Under the pieces are notes generated by a model. That model was not told where the DNA came from and did no database searches. It saw only the letters and a program-made list of their open reading frames with translations. A stretch of 36,928 bases of DNA from Gemmatimonadaceae bacterium (GTDB lineage Bacteria > Gemmatimonadota > Gemmatimonadetes > Gemmatimonadales > Gemmatimonadaceae). A program made the position numbers and the translations under genes. The DNA is taken from NCBI GenBank assembly GCA_036496605.1, contig DASXKV010000016.1:1-36928 (forward strand), given 5' to 3'. This document shows, piece by piece, positions 6,597 to 16,742 of the stretch (the stretch's first letter is position 1; each line of letters opens with the position of its first letter).

Positions 6597-9559
6597 GAAA
6601 CCTGATTGTCACGACGCTGGTCGGAATGATGCTCGCGTCACTGGCGCACGCCCAGGTCTCGCCGAACAAGAAGTACTACACGATCAGGACCCCGCACTTC
6701 TACGTCCACTTCACCGCCGCGACCGAGCCAACCGCTCGGCGCGTCGCCGTCGATGCCGAGCGTGCCTACTCCGAGCTGGCTTCGGAGCTCCATCCGCCGC
6801 GCGGACCGATTGACGTCCTCATCTCCGACGACGCCGACTACTCCAACGGCTCGGCGACGCCATTCCCGACCAATCGCATCGTCGTCTACGCCAATCCGCC
6901 GATCCAGAGCTCGTCGCTGCGCTTCACCGACGACTGGGGCGCGATGGTCATCACGCACGAGCTCACGCACATCTTCCACCTCGATCGCACGCGCGGACTC
7001 TGGAAGATCGGTCAGGATCTGTTCGGTCGCTCGCCGTATCTCTTCCCTAACGAGTACTCGCCCTCGTGGCTGACCGAAGGGCTCGCGGTGTACTACGAAT
7101 CGCGTTTCACCGGCGCGGGACGAATCGAAGGATCCGAGCACCGCATGATCGCGCGCGCGAGCGCCGTCGATCACAGCTTTCCTTCCCTCAGCCAGGCGAG
7201 CCTCGCCGACCCGCGGTTCCCCTTCGGCGAGGCCGCGTACGCGTACGGTTCGCTCTTCATCGATTATCTCTCCAAGACGCGCGGCGCCGACGCGGTGCAT
7301 CGCTTCGTCGAGAAAGCCAGCGCCGACATCATTCCCTTCTGGATCGACCTGCCCGCGCGCCAGGGCTTCGGGGTCAGCTTCTCCCGCGCGTACGGCGAAT
7401 GGCGCGACTCGATCTTTCGCAGTCTCATCCAACTGAACCCGTCGACACCGGCACTCGTTGGTTGGCGTGATCTCACGCGCGAGGGTGTGCTCGTCTCCTT
7501 CCCGCGCTGGTTGGGCGATAGTAGCCTCGCCTTCACCGGCACCTCGGGGCGCGACGTCTATGCCGCGTGGTCGGTCGACCTCGCGGGGCGCCGCGAGCGG
7601 ATCGGACGACGCAACAGTGAGTCGCCGCAGGTGCGCACGCCCGACGGCGGACTCCTCTACGCGCAGTTGGAGTTGACCTCGCCCTACGAGGTGCGCTCGG
7701 ATCTTTACGTGCAGCACGGTGGACGGGAGCGCCGCCTAACGTGGGGCGCGCGGCTCTCCGTCCCTGACGTTCGAAGCGACGGCGAGATCGTCTCCGTCCA
7801 GACCGTGCCGGGCGGCATGCGACTCGTTAGGGTCTCTCCCGACGGACGCCGTATCACGCCACTGACGTCCGGCGGCCTGAACGAGCAGTGGAACGAGCCG
7901 CGCTGGTCGAGCCGTGGCGATCGCATCGCCGCCATTCGCTGGCGCTACGGCGGCATCTCCGAGGTCGTCGTCATCGACAGCGCCGGACGCGAGCTCCGGG
8001 TATTTGGCACCGGTCACAGCGTGCAGGCTACGCCCTCGTGGGCGCGTGCCGATTCGGTCGTCCTCTACTCCTCCGATCGCAGCGGGACGGCGCAGATCTA
8101 CGTGATGAGCCTCGACGAAGGACGCGGGTTCCCCATCAGCAACTCCATCGCGGGCGTCTTCGAGCCTGTGGTGCACGAGCGAACGAGTCGTCCGCTGACG
8201 GCCGATCGGCCCGCATTCGAGATCGCCGCGGTTTCGTTGCGCGGCGACGGATATCACCTGGGCGTCGCACCGTGTTGCTTTTTTTCGCCGCCGACACCTA
8301 ACGTCACCCAGGCTGGCGCCACGTCGGTGCCGGCGATCGGCATCGATTCGTCGCCCGCGCGGCCGTACTCGCCGTGGCGCCAGCTGGTGCCGCGCTACTG
8401 GGAGCCTTCGCTGAACCAGGGGATGAATCCAGGACAGCCGCGGATCGGCGTCGAGACGAGTGCCAACGACATCATCCGCCGCCACGCGTGGGACGCAGCC
8501 TTCCAGGTACCAACCGACAACAGCGGCGTCACCGGCGGTTTAGCATACTCGTATGCCGGCTTCGGACTGCCCGTCATCGATCTCTTTGCATCGCGTGACT
8601 GGACCAGGCTCGGTGATGTCGTCGACAACACGCCGCAGCAGAACGTCGTCGGCGCGATCCGGCGGCGCATCGACGACGCGGAGCTCGACGCCTCCTGGAT
8701 CCATCCGCGCTACCGGAGCGCGTTCGTCGTTACTGCCGGCACTGGCGTCGAGAACTACAAATACGTCGGCGTGCCCGATGGCACGCTCCAGCTCATCGAC
8801 ACGACGGGCATCTTCCGCAGCCGGGTCTTCCCGCGCGTTCTCCTTGGCGCTCAATATGTCCGCACCCAGGCGGCGCCCTACAGCATCTCGCCGGAGGATG
8901 GGTTTACGATCGGCGCGACGGCACGGGAGCGCTGGCGCACGGACCTGGCCAACTCGGCGACACTCAGCACCGTCGCGGCGCTCACCGGTTACAAGTCACT
9001 CAACTTGCCCGGCTTCGCGCATCATGTGCTTGCCGTGCGCGCCGCCGCTGGCTGGCGGGACGATCGATCGACCGACTATTTCGAGGTCGGTGGGACGAGT
9101 GGGACGCCGGTCACGATCATCGCCGGTTATACGGTTGGCGAAGGAGCACGCGACTTCGGCGTTCGCGGCTTCGAGCCGGCGTCGCTCCTCGGCACTCGCG
9201 CCGTCGCCGGCAGCGCGGAGTACCGACTCCCACTCGTTATGCCCGGTCGCGGCCTCGCGACGCTGCCGTTCTTCCTCCAGCGCGCGTCGCTCAGCTTCTT
9301 CAGCGACTACGGCTCCGCCTGGTGCCCGGGCGCGCTCACGGGGCTCGTGTGCACGCAGGCGCTCGACGATCGATACGGTCTCACGCAGCACCGATGGATT
9401 GCGTCATACGGCGCCGAGCTGAATCTGAGTGCGGCCGTGCTGTCGTGGGACTCCCCGTACCGATTCCGTTTCGGCGTCGCCGCGCCGTACCACGATGACG
9501 GATTGTTTGTCGCGGCGAAGAAAGTCTCGGTCTACTTCGCGTCTGGACTCTCATTTTAG
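6593..9559 (+). CDS. Secreted metallopeptidase / beta-propeller / outer-membrane beta-barrel protein
   Basis: The 988-residue product starts at ATG 6593, inside the amidase stop (ATGA overlap). The signal peptide is about 1-22, ending SLAHA-Q. A gluzincin-type peptidase domain follows with HELTH at 122-126 and the downstream Glu at 162 in LTEGLAVYYE, matching the peptidase MA superfamily. Residues of about 290-620 hold repeats of the TolB/WD40-like type, such as SSRGDRIAAIRW and YSSDRSGTAQIYVMSL. From about 650 on, alternating beta-strand sequence ends in ...VSVYFASGLSF, a C-terminal Phe typical of Omp85/autotransporter-like barrels. I infer a surface-anchored protease. Coupling to a cell-wall amidase suggests envelope remodelling or passage of a product through the wall. 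Internal methionines give no better start. Confidence 0.85.
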   Translation: MRNLIVTTLVGMMLASLAHAQVSPNKKYYTIRTPHFYVHFTAATEPTARRVAVDAERAYSELASELHPPRGPIDVLISDDADYSNGSATPFPTNRIVVYANPPIQSSSLRFTDDWGAMVITHELTHIFHLDRTRGLWKIGQDLFGRSPYLFPNEYSPSWLTEGLAVYYESRFTGAGRIEGSEHRMIARASAVDHSFPSLSQASLADPRFPFGEAAYAYGSLFIDYLSKTRGADAVHRFVEKASADIIPFWIDLPARQGFGVSFSRAYGEWRDSIFRSLIQLNPSTPALVGWRDLTREGVLVSFPRWLGDSSLAFTGTSGRDVYAAWSVDLAGRRERIGRRNSESPQVRTPDGGLLYAQLELTSPYEVRSDLYVQHGGRERRLTWGARLSVPDVRSDGEIVSVQTVPGGMRLVRVSPDGRRITPLTSGGLNEQWNEPRWSSRGDRIAAIRWRYGGISEVVVIDSAGRELRVFGTGHSVQATPSWARADSVVLYSSDRSGTAQIYVMSLDEGRGFPISNSIAGVFEPVVHERTSRPLTADRPAFEIAAVSLRGDGYHLGVAPCCFFSPPTPNVTQAGATSVPAIGIDSSPARPYSPWRQLVPRYWEPSLNQGMNPGQPRIGVETSANDIIRRHAWDAAFQVPTDNSGVTGGLAYSYAGFGLPVIDLFASRDWTRLGDVVDNTPQQNVVGAIRRRIDDAELDASWIHPRYRSAFVVTAGTGVENYKYVGVPDGTLQLIDTTGIFRSRVFPRVLLGAQYVRTQAAPYSISPEDGFTIGATARERWRTDLANSATLSTVAALTGYKSLNLPGFAHHVLAVRAAAGWRDDRSTDYFEVGGTSGTPVTIIAGYTVGEGARDFGVRGFEPASLLGTRAVAGSAEYRLPLVMPGRGLATLPFFLQRASLSFFSDYGSAWCPGALTGLVCTQALDDRYGLTQHRWIASYGAELNLSAAVLSWDSPYRFRFGVAAPYHDDGLFVAAKKVSVYFASGLSF

Positions 9560-9618
9560 GTGACTGGCGTTCTCCGCGAGCGTCGCTGAGCACTACGAGT
9601 TATAAGCGTCCACTATTA

Positions 9619-9680
9619 GAACACGGACACGGCCGGACAAGTCCGGCCGTGTCCGGCTTTGTCCTGCTTTGTCCGTGTTC
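9619..9680. repeat. CCGGACA-type palindromic repeat between convergent genes
   Basis: The repeat opens with GAACACGGACA and closes with its complement TGTCCGTGTTC. Inside is a perfect 15-bp inverted repeat (9624-9638 and 9641-9655) around AA, followed by copies of GTCCGGCTTT and GTCCTGCTTT. It lies in the 150-bp gap between a plus-strand and a minus-strand gene that end toward each other, so the hairpin may serve as a two-way terminator, though it lacks a T-run. It resembles the repeat at 22580-22733. Confidence 0.85.
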
Positions 9681-9709
9681 AAGCCGTAGATGCCTGCGCC
9701 GCCGCTCGG

Positions 9710-12700
9710 CTATTGGCGCGCCCTCCAAAACTCTGCGACGCTCTTCGCCGACCGCTCCGTCACCTTCGCGCCGAACGTGATAAACCATCCCGGGCCGCCG
9801 TTCACACTGAAGTCGGGGTCTCTCAGGTCGCCGATGCGGTAACCGACTGCCGCTTCCAGGCCGGCGCGGCTGAACGCGAGCTGCGGCGCCGCGTCCCACC
9901 TCGCCGTCGAGCTCGCGTGCTCCAGCAAGAGACGCGTCTCCGTGCGCGCCGCGAGCCAAGGCGTGATGTCGACCCCAAGGCGGTTGCCGATGTAATCCGC
10001 GGTAGAGCGCTGTGGTGAAACCGTCCCGTCGAGCTGCGGGATCAGGGCCGCCGTGCGGCGCGTTGCATAACGAGTCGCGACCTCGACGACCGGCGTCGGC
10101 GCCCAGACCGTCTCGAGCGCCAGGATCGTTCGCGCCTCGTCGCCCCGCGTCGTCAGCACCCCGGCCGTCAGCGGATTCGTCGCGTTCACATATTCAATCT
10201 TCGCCAGCGCATTCAGCGCGTCGCCGCCAATCGGACGGAACGCGAGTCCCGTCATCGTCGACATGCTGCGGCTGAACGTCGAGAGCGCATCGCTCTGCGA
10301 CGTCTGCGTGTACTGCGTCTTCTGAAGCAGCGCGAGCGACCGGGCGAACGACATGTCACCCGACGCATCGAGAAGCCGTACCGAGCGCAGGGTCCCATCA
10401 CGATATTCGCCGCGCGCGCTCAGCCGATATGGCTTGAGCGACGGCAGCAGCTCGGCGCCGACGCCGAATGCGGTGTAGTCCTCCTCGTTCTGGAGGAAGG
10501 GCAGGGCGCGCACCGGATCCGCGATCGACGCGTGGCCAACACCCTCACGGTGCTCCGCGGACGCGTTGAGCGTGAGCCCGTTCGAGAAACGGAACTGGTT
10601 ATTGAGCCCGACGATCGCGGCGTTGTACTCCCCATTCGCGCCGGCGATCTGATACGAGCTCCACGCCTCGGAGTGATCGCCGATGCGGCTTCGCACGCCG
10701 AGATTGGTGATCGAGTAATTCGCCGAATCGCCACCGAGGAATACCTGCCGGTGGCGCGCCTCGAGTGAGACGCCCGGCAGGATACGATAGGTCGCGCCCG
10801 CACCGACGAAGTCGGGTTGCACGGCCGAACCGGTCGTCTCGAAGGCGCGCCGACCATCGCTGTAGAGATCGAGCGAGGGCAGCGGCGTCCAGGTGACCTT
10901 CATCTCGCCCGCCATCGCGCCATCGGTCGCGCTCGTCGTCGTATAACGATCGTTCACGACGTCGGACTCGATCTTGACCTTCGCCGGGAGCGATTGCACG
11001 ACGCCCGCGAGCGTACGTCCACGCGACACCTCGGCCGCATCGAAGCGCTGCTCCTCGTGCTCGAGCCGCAGCTCCGTCGCGCCGAACTTCGCTTTCGCGC
11101 CCAGGTTCGTTTCTTCGGTGCCGGATTGCATCGTCAGGTTCGCGGGATTGGCGAAGCCGTTGCCGATCTGCATCCACGTTCCGCGCAGCGTCAGTGCGTC
11201 ACCGAAGAACTTGAGCGAGCCGTGCGCCGCGGCGGCGACGCCGCTGGAATCCGGATTCTGCGAGTGCGTCAGCTCACCGCCGACGTCGATCCAGCCGCGC
11301 CACGCCGCGCGCAGATCGAGGCCGGCGAGGTGCTGCACGCCCGTCGCCTGCCCATCCTGCACCCACATCGCGCCGAGCCGCAACGTGTCCTGCGATGAAT
11401 GCGAGAGATAGCGCGCCGCGTCGGCCGAGGCACGAGCACCCCACACGGTGCTGCGCGCGCCGCCCCCATCTGCCTCGAAGGTTGCGACGATGTACACCGG
11501 ATTGCCGTAGACGTCGGTCGCCGGAAGCGGCTGCTTGAGCAACAGCGTCCCGTTCTCGTAATCGATCTGGTAATCGACGAAGCGTACGAGCTCTTGCCGG
11601 CTCACGACGCGTTGCGCGTTGTCGATCGCGCGCGTCTCGAGCACGACGTGATCGGTGCCGGCAACCATGCCTAACGCGAGAATGTACGGCCCCGAGACCC
11701 CCTCGCCGCGAATCTGCATCTGATGCACGGCTTGCGCCGTCGAGCTGCCGAATCCCTGAACGACCACGCCACCAGACGCAGTCGTCAGGCGCGTGGCGAC
11801 GCCGGAGAACGATCGGCGATACGCACCGGTCTCGAGACCGGAGGCGAACTCGCTCGTCGTGACGTCACCGAGCTGCACCCAGTCGAAACCCCGCTCGACC
11901 TTCGCCGAGAGTGCATAACGAGAGGCTGCTTCCGCGCGCTGCAAGCTCGCGTCGCCGAGTATCGGATACTGCGATTCCTCGAGTGGGTCCCTTGTCCGTG
12001 CAAAGGCATCACGCCCCGCGTCGAGACGACGCGTGTCGTAGCTCAACGTCAACGACGTCTGATCGTCGAGCCGCCCCTTGGCGGTGAGCGAGGCGAAGGC
12101 ATCCGGGCTGGCGCCGAGGCCGACGCGACCCACACCCGTGAGCATCAGCGGTCGCGCAACCGGCAGAATATCGATTGGCAGCTCGCCGCGGGCGTCGCCC
12201 GCCACGAACGTCAACCGTGAACGGCGGACCTCGTGGCCGGGACGCAACAGCACGGTGATCGTGCCCGATTCGTCCGCGCGCACCTGCACGCCGACCGACG
12301 ATGCATCCGCGTCGACATTGGCTGGCGTCGCGCCTTCCGCGCTTACCGTCACGAGCACGCCGCCGACGACCGGTACGCCCCAGCTGTCGAGCACATGCAC
12401 GCGGACGCTGTCGATCGTGTTGCCGTCGGCCTGGAGACGGAGCTTCGGGCGGTCTGCTTCGAATCGCGCCGGTAATCCCGACACATGCACCGCGACGCTG
12501 TCCCAACGAGTGGTGTTGAGCGAGTTCAGAAGTCGAACGCGCAATCGATGCGGCCCGCGTGCGAGACGCACGGCGATGAAGTCGAACACGCCGTCGACGC
12601 GCATCGTCGCGTTCGCGACCAGTGAGTCACCGTCGTAGAGTGCGACTGGACGTCCCGGCTCGCCACGCACGCCGACGTACACGTGGTCGCTCGACATCAC

Positions 12701-15445
12701 GACGCCATCGTGCGGCGCGAAGATCTCGATCCCCTCGCCACGCGTCAGCGACGCGCGCTTCTCGGCCGCGCGATCCTCGGCTGTGCGGAGCGATGCGATG
12801 CGAGCGCTGTCGGCGACGCGCGTCGCCGTCAACGAATGGAGACGCACCGACACCAGCCCGAACTGTCCAGGAATCTGCGACCACGTGAGCGTGCGCGCGC
12901 CGGTGCGGTCGCGGCCGATCGTCGGATCGGCGATATGACTCTTGCCGAAGAACGAGGATCCAGAGACCGGTGCCCAGCCGTTAGGCAGAACGATCGTGCC
13001 CTCGCCGGGCCAGCCGGTGAAAGGCGGCTGTAAGACGACGTCGACGTCGGATTCCGCCGGCAACTTCCCGGCATCGGGGAAGTCCTCCGCCCTGGTCCGT
13101 GCGTCGGCGTGCTGCGCAACGAGCCGTGCGCTCGCGGAATCGATCGGCAGACAGAGCGTGCAGCTCGTGTCCGCAGGCTCGCACTCCGGCCTGTCCGAGG
13201 ACTGTGCGGCTTTCGCCGAATCCGTCGCCAGAGGTGCGCCTTGCTGCGTGACGACGTCCTTTGCCGGCCGCATCTCGAGATGCGGGCAGAGGTACGACGT
13301 CACCAGTTCGCCAGTCTTCACCGCGCGCGACCCGACAAGCCGTCCGCCGGAGGCCACGAGACCGAAATCGATGCGCGGCGTCGTCCAGCCACTCGCGTCG
13401 CGGACCGCGACGTCTTGCGCCTGTTCTGCCGCGCGGCTGCCGAAGCCGAAGCCAGTCGGGACCGAAGCACGATCGACGCGGAACGAGTGACGTCCCGGTC
13501 GCAGATTGTGGAACGAGTACCGCCCATCCTTGTCCGTCGTCGCGACGTCGCCGTCATCCGTCCAGACGTCCACGCCTTCGATGCCCGGCTCACCCGCGTC
13601 CTGTTTGCCATCGCCATCGAGATCCGCCCACACCTTTCCGAACGCAGTACGGGTCTCCATCGGCATCGACTCGCGGACGTTGACGGACGCCGTGACGCGC
13701 GGCGAGAGAACCGACTCGTTCTCGGCGCTCGCGTACGCGCTGTTCACCATGATCTTGCCCTTGGCCGCACCGACGATGGCGACCGCATAACGAAGCGTCG
13801 CCGTTGCTCCCGGTGCGAGTGTGCCTCGCACGAAGATCATGATGTCGTGACCACCGACGGCCACCTCGACCGAGTCGGCGCCGATCGCGCTTCTCGTTGC
13901 GTAACGTCCGACTGGCGGCAGGTGGTCGTGGATGCGAATGCCCGACACCGGCGCGGTGCCCGTGTTCTGGACGATGAGCGTATAGGGAACACTCTCGCCC
14001 ATGCCAGCCTCGATGACGTCGGCGCGCTTGACGAGTGACAACGAGTACGAAGCGGTGCCGATCATCTGCAGCGTGCTGGCGGTGGCCGATTCCGATGCGA
14101 CGTTTCGGCCCGAGAGCCCGACGCCGTTGCGGACGTTCACCGTGTCCTGCACCGTCGGCGCGACGCGGACGGTGAGAAGAATGTCGGTCGTGGTGCTCGG
14201 TGACTGATCGCCCATGTTCCAGGTGAGCACGGAACCGGCGACGGTCGCCGCGGGGACCGCCGACACGTAGTCGAGTCCCGCCGCGAGCGTGTCGACGACG
14301 ACGACCGAACGTGCGAAGACGTTAGGCGCGCCGTTCGTGTATCGAATGCGATACTGTACGAGCTGCCCGATGTGCGCGCTCGTCGGTCCGACGAGTTGCT
14401 TGTCGAGAGCGATCTGGGGAAGTACCGATGTCGACTGCACCGGCGCGGAGATACTGCTATCGGGTCCGATTGGCGTCCCGTAACTCGAGTTTGCAACGTT
14501 GGTGATCACGTACTGTGCGGGCACGTTGTTGACGCGTGCCTGAAAGCTCACGGTGCCGTTCTGCCCCGCGGCAACGTTGCCGACGGCCACTGAAACGACA
14601 TTGTTCGCGCCGTCGAAGAAGCCGGCGTCGACGTCGGACGCGTCCGTGAGCGCCTGGCCCTTGAGGCGGAGCGTGCCTGGCACATAGGTGGTTCCCGCCG
14701 GAATCGTGTCTCTGACAACGAGCCCCGTCGCCGTGCCCGCGCCCACCGCGACGTACGAGATCGTGTACGTCACGACATCGCCGACGGTCGTGGTGGTGTG
14801 ATCGACCGATTTGGCGAGGTCGACGCGAATTCCTGCCGCGCGAATATTCGTCGCGTCGACAATTACATCGTTCGCGGTTGGATCGAAGCTGCTCGTCGCG
14901 CGAACGTCGATGCTGTCGGTCGAGCCGCGTACCGCGGAGGCAGGCACGTCTTCTTGTACGAGGACCGAAGCCGACGCACCCATCGCGAGCGGGATCGGAG
15001 ATGCGAGCAACAGGTCGCCGGCGGTGAGCGTTCCACTTTTGTCGACGTCGAGGTAGACGCGCGTCGCCCAGGCGGATCGCGAGACTGCGGAGACCGAGAC
15101 GCCGTCCAGCGCGTTTCCAATATTTGAAACCGTATGCGCAAAGGTGACCGTCGTCGACGGATCCGTGACGACGCTGCGCGGCGGCACGACATCCGCGCCG
15201 CCCATCTGCCCAACCAGAATCGTGAGAGTATCGGCAGTGTTATACGGAAGTCCGTTCGCACCGACGAAATTGAGTATGGTGATGCTGACGATCTGCGTTC
15301 CCGCAGGCGTCTGCGCGCGCGACGCCCTCGGCGACAGGAAAATCGCCGAGAGCGCCCCGATGAGGGCGCACACCAGCCAGCCAGCCGTTAGGCCGGTCTG
15401 GGGTCTACGCCCCCAACGAAGGATGCGAAGCAAGGAGAGCATCAT
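9710..15445 (-). CDS. Giant DUF11 / SdrD-B-like surface protein with C-terminal outer-membrane barrel
   Basis: At 1911 residues this is the largest gene here. A long signal sequence has its hydrophobic core at about 22-37 and a likely cleavage after RASRA (residue 44). DUF11-type beta-sandwich domains follow at about 206-330, 342-455 and 465-590, with typical motifs such as VVRDTIPAGTTY. An SdrD-B-like domain lies at about 601-697, with the calcium-type loop DLDGDGKQDAGEPG. A Cys-bearing segment (about 718-770) and Ig-like or carbohydrate-binding-like domains come next. Roughly the last 750 residues read as repeated amphipathic beta strands of a large barrel, though the extreme C-terminus (FWRARQ) is not a canonical barrel end. 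It probably anchors or displays adhesive domains. It is last in a minus-strand run of DUF11 genes, 18 bp after its neighbour, with no clear Shine-Dalgarno. Confidence 0.8.
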   Translation of the reverse strand: MMLSLLRILRWGRRPQTGLTAGWLVCALIGALSAIFLSPRASRAQTPAGTQIVSITILNFVGANGLPYNTADTLTILVGQMGGADVVPPRSVVTDPSTTVTFAHTVSNIGNALDGVSVSAVSRSAWATRVYLDVDKSGTLTAGDLLLASPIPLAMGASASVLVQEDVPASAVRGSTDSIDVRATSSFDPTANDVIVDATNIRAAGIRVDLAKSVDHTTTTVGDVVTYTISYVAVGAGTATGLVVRDTIPAGTTYVPGTLRLKGQALTDASDVDAGFFDGANNVVSVAVGNVAAGQNGTVSFQARVNNVPAQYVITNVANSSYGTPIGPDSSISAPVQSTSVLPQIALDKQLVGPTSAHIGQLVQYRIRYTNGAPNVFARSVVVVDTLAAGLDYVSAVPAATVAGSVLTWNMGDQSPSTTTDILLTVRVAPTVQDTVNVRNGVGLSGRNVASESATASTLQMIGTASYSLSLVKRADVIEAGMGESVPYTLIVQNTGTAPVSGIRIHDHLPPVGRYATRSAIGADSVEVAVGGHDIMIFVRGTLAPGATATLRYAVAIVGAAKGKIMVNSAYASAENESVLSPRVTASVNVRESMPMETRTAFGKVWADLDGDGKQDAGEPGIEGVDVWTDDGDVATTDKDGRYSFHNLRPGRHSFRVDRASVPTGFGFGSRAAEQAQDVAVRDASGWTTPRIDFGLVASGGRLVGSRAVKTGELVTSYLCPHLEMRPAKDVVTQQGAPLATDSAKAAQSSDRPECEPADTSCTLCLPIDSASARLVAQHADARTRAEDFPDAGKLPAESDVDVVLQPPFTGWPGEGTIVLPNGWAPVSGSSFFGKSHIADPTIGRDRTGARTLTWSQIPGQFGLVSVRLHSLTATRVADSARIASLRTAEDRAAEKRASLTRGEGIEIFAPHDGVVMSSDHVYVGVRGEPGRPVALYDGDSLVANATMRVDGVFDFIAVRLARGPHRLRVRLLNSLNTTRWDSVAVHVSGLPARFEADRPKLRLQADGNTIDSVRVHVLDSWGVPVVGGVLVTVSAEGATPANVDADASSVGVQVRADESGTITVLLRPGHEVRRSRLTFVAGDARGELPIDILPVARPLMLTGVGRVGLGASPDAFASLTAKGRLDDQTSLTLSYDTRRLDAGRDAFARTRDPLEESQYPILGDASLQRAEAASRYALSAKVERGFDWVQLGDVTTSEFASGLETGAYRRSFSGVATRLTTASGGVVVQGFGSSTAQAVHQMQIRGEGVSGPYILALGMVAGTDHVVLETRAIDNAQRVVSRQELVRFVDYQIDYENGTLLLKQPLPATDVYGNPVYIVATFEADGGGARSTVWGARASADAARYLSHSSQDTLRLGAMWVQDGQATGVQHLAGLDLRAAWRGWIDVGGELTHSQNPDSSGVAAAAHGSLKFFGDALTLRGTWMQIGNGFANPANLTMQSGTEETNLGAKAKFGATELRLEHEEQRFDAAEVSRGRTLAGVVQSLPAKVKIESDVVNDRYTTTSATDGAMAGEMKVTWTPLPSLDLYSDGRRAFETTGSAVQPDFVGAGATYRILPGVSLEARHRQVFLGGDSANYSITNLGVRSRIGDHSEAWSSYQIAGANGEYNAAIVGLNNQFRFSNGLTLNASAEHREGVGHASIADPVRALPFLQNEEDYTAFGVGAELLPSLKPYRLSARGEYRDGTLRSVRLLDASGDMSFARSLALLQKTQYTQTSQSDALSTFSRSMSTMTGLAFRPIGGDALNALAKIEYVNATNPLTAGVLTTRGDEARTILALETVWAPTPVVEVATRYATRRTAALIPQLDGTVSPQRSTADYIGNRLGVDITPWLAARTETRLLLEHASSTARWDAAPQLAFSRAGLEAAVGYRIGDLRDPDFSVNGGPGWFITFGAKVTERSAKSVAEFWRARQ

Positions 15446-15463
15446 GGCGCGCCGGTGCTCGGC

Positions 15464-16708
15464 TTACTTGACCGAGGCCCGGATCCAGATGAAGCGCGTC
15501 GCGCCCGCCGTCAATGTTCCGGTAAGGCTTGCGCTGACGTTGTTACCAACATTCGAAATGGTCCAGCCAGCGAGGTCCCCCGTGCCCGACAGGAACGTCA
15601 GCTGGGCCGGAAGGTTGTCGGCGATCGCTACGGACGTCGCCGCGGTGGTTCCGCTGTTCGTGACCGAGATCTTGTACTGAATGTCCTCGTTAGGTAGCAC
15701 GGTATCGGTGGGACCGAGCAGCGTGATCTGGTTGTCACGGTACGCGGCCTTACCGACGGTGATTGCCGGCCGAATGACCGTGAGGTCTGCCGTGCCGTCA
15801 TCGGTCTTGGTGTTGTCACCGACCGACGTCGCCTGCAACTTGAGGTTGTCCGTCGTACCCGCGGCCACGTTGCCGATCGAGTACACGACGTCGATGTTCA
15901 TTGCCGTCGCCGCCGCGATCGCCACGGACGTCGACGTCCCCGCGACGCCGTTCACCGAGACGACGGTAATCGCCGAACCGGTGTTCGAGGCCACGAGGTT
16001 GAAGTTGTCCGAGCCGTTACCGTTGTTCGTGACGGTGAACGTGAACGTGTAGTTCGTTCCGTTGCTCGGCAGCTTTTGCAGGTTCTGACCACCGTCCGGC
16101 GTCGTCGCAACGGCGTACGTCTGTGCCGGCGTGATCGTCGTGACCTGGTTGTCGCTCACCGTGTTGGTGCGCACCGACGTTCCGGTGAGCGTGTAGTTCG
16201 TCGCGACGCCACCCTTGTTTGCGGCGACGTCGTACTTCACCTGCACGGTAATGGTGCTGCCTTGCGTAATGTTCGACGCCGCGAGCGCCGTGTTCAGTGC
16301 TGCGAGCGTCGCGTATGGCGTCGCGTTAAACACGTAGCTCGTCACGGTAATCACAGAGCCAACGGAAATTGCTTCGGCGACCTGTACCTGATCGGTGCCG
16401 TTACCGATGTTCTGAATCGTGAACGTCAGCGTGTTGTTCGCGCTTGGTGACGCGGGCGTCGCGCTGGCGGCGCCGGCGACGTCGACGCCGGCCACGAAGC
16501 CGACCGTGACGCTCACCGACGCGTTCACGGCCGAGTAGGTGTTGCCATTGGCATCGGTGAACGACACCGTCGCGGTGTTCGTGATCACCGTGCCCTCGGG
16601 AGTCGGCGACTGCGCAAGCAGTACGGGCGCCGCGGCGAGCGTCAACAGCGACGCGAGGCCGAAGGTCCGTAAGGCTTTGCCCGCCGACCGGAAACGTGTG
16701 GACATCAT
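15464..16708 (-). CDS. Secreted DUF11-repeat surface protein
   Basis: The 414-residue protein starts with MMSTRFRSAGK and a signal peptide ending in LLAQ at about residue 33. About three beta-sandwich repeats follow (about 70-190, 190-305 and 310-410). They show recurring phrases such as FTIQNIGNGTDQ, FTVTNNGNGSDN and ISVTNSGTTAAT, the hallmark of DUF11/CARDB-like modules. It is rich in Thr, Asn, Ala and Val and has almost no Cys, as in extracellular fibre or adhesin proteins. AGGAG lies about eight bases upstream of the start. There is no barrel or sortase motif, so how it is held at the surface is unknown; the 1911-residue neighbour is a candidate anchor. Confidence 0.8.
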   Translation of the reverse strand: MMSTRFRSAGKALRTFGLASLLTLAAAPVLLAQSPTPEGTVITNTATVSFTDANGNTYSAVNASVSVTVGFVAGVDVAGAASATPASPSANNTLTFTIQNIGNGTDQVQVAEAISVGSVITVTSYVFNATPYATLAALNTALAASNITQGSTITVQVKYDVAANKGGVATNYTLTGTSVRTNTVSDNQVTTITPAQTYAVATTPDGGQNLQKLPSNGTNYTFTFTVTNNGNGSDNFNLVASNTGSAITVVSVNGVAGTSTSVAIAAATAMNIDVVYSIGNVAAGTTDNLKLQATSVGDNTKTDDGTADLTVIRPAITVGKAAYRDNQITLLGPTDTVLPNEDIQYKISVTNSGTTAATSVAIADNLPAQLTFLSGTGDLAGWTISNVGNNVSASLTGTLTAGATRFIWIRASVK

Positions 16709-16742
16709 CTTCTAAGCTCCTGGAATCGTTAGGTTGGTGGCG

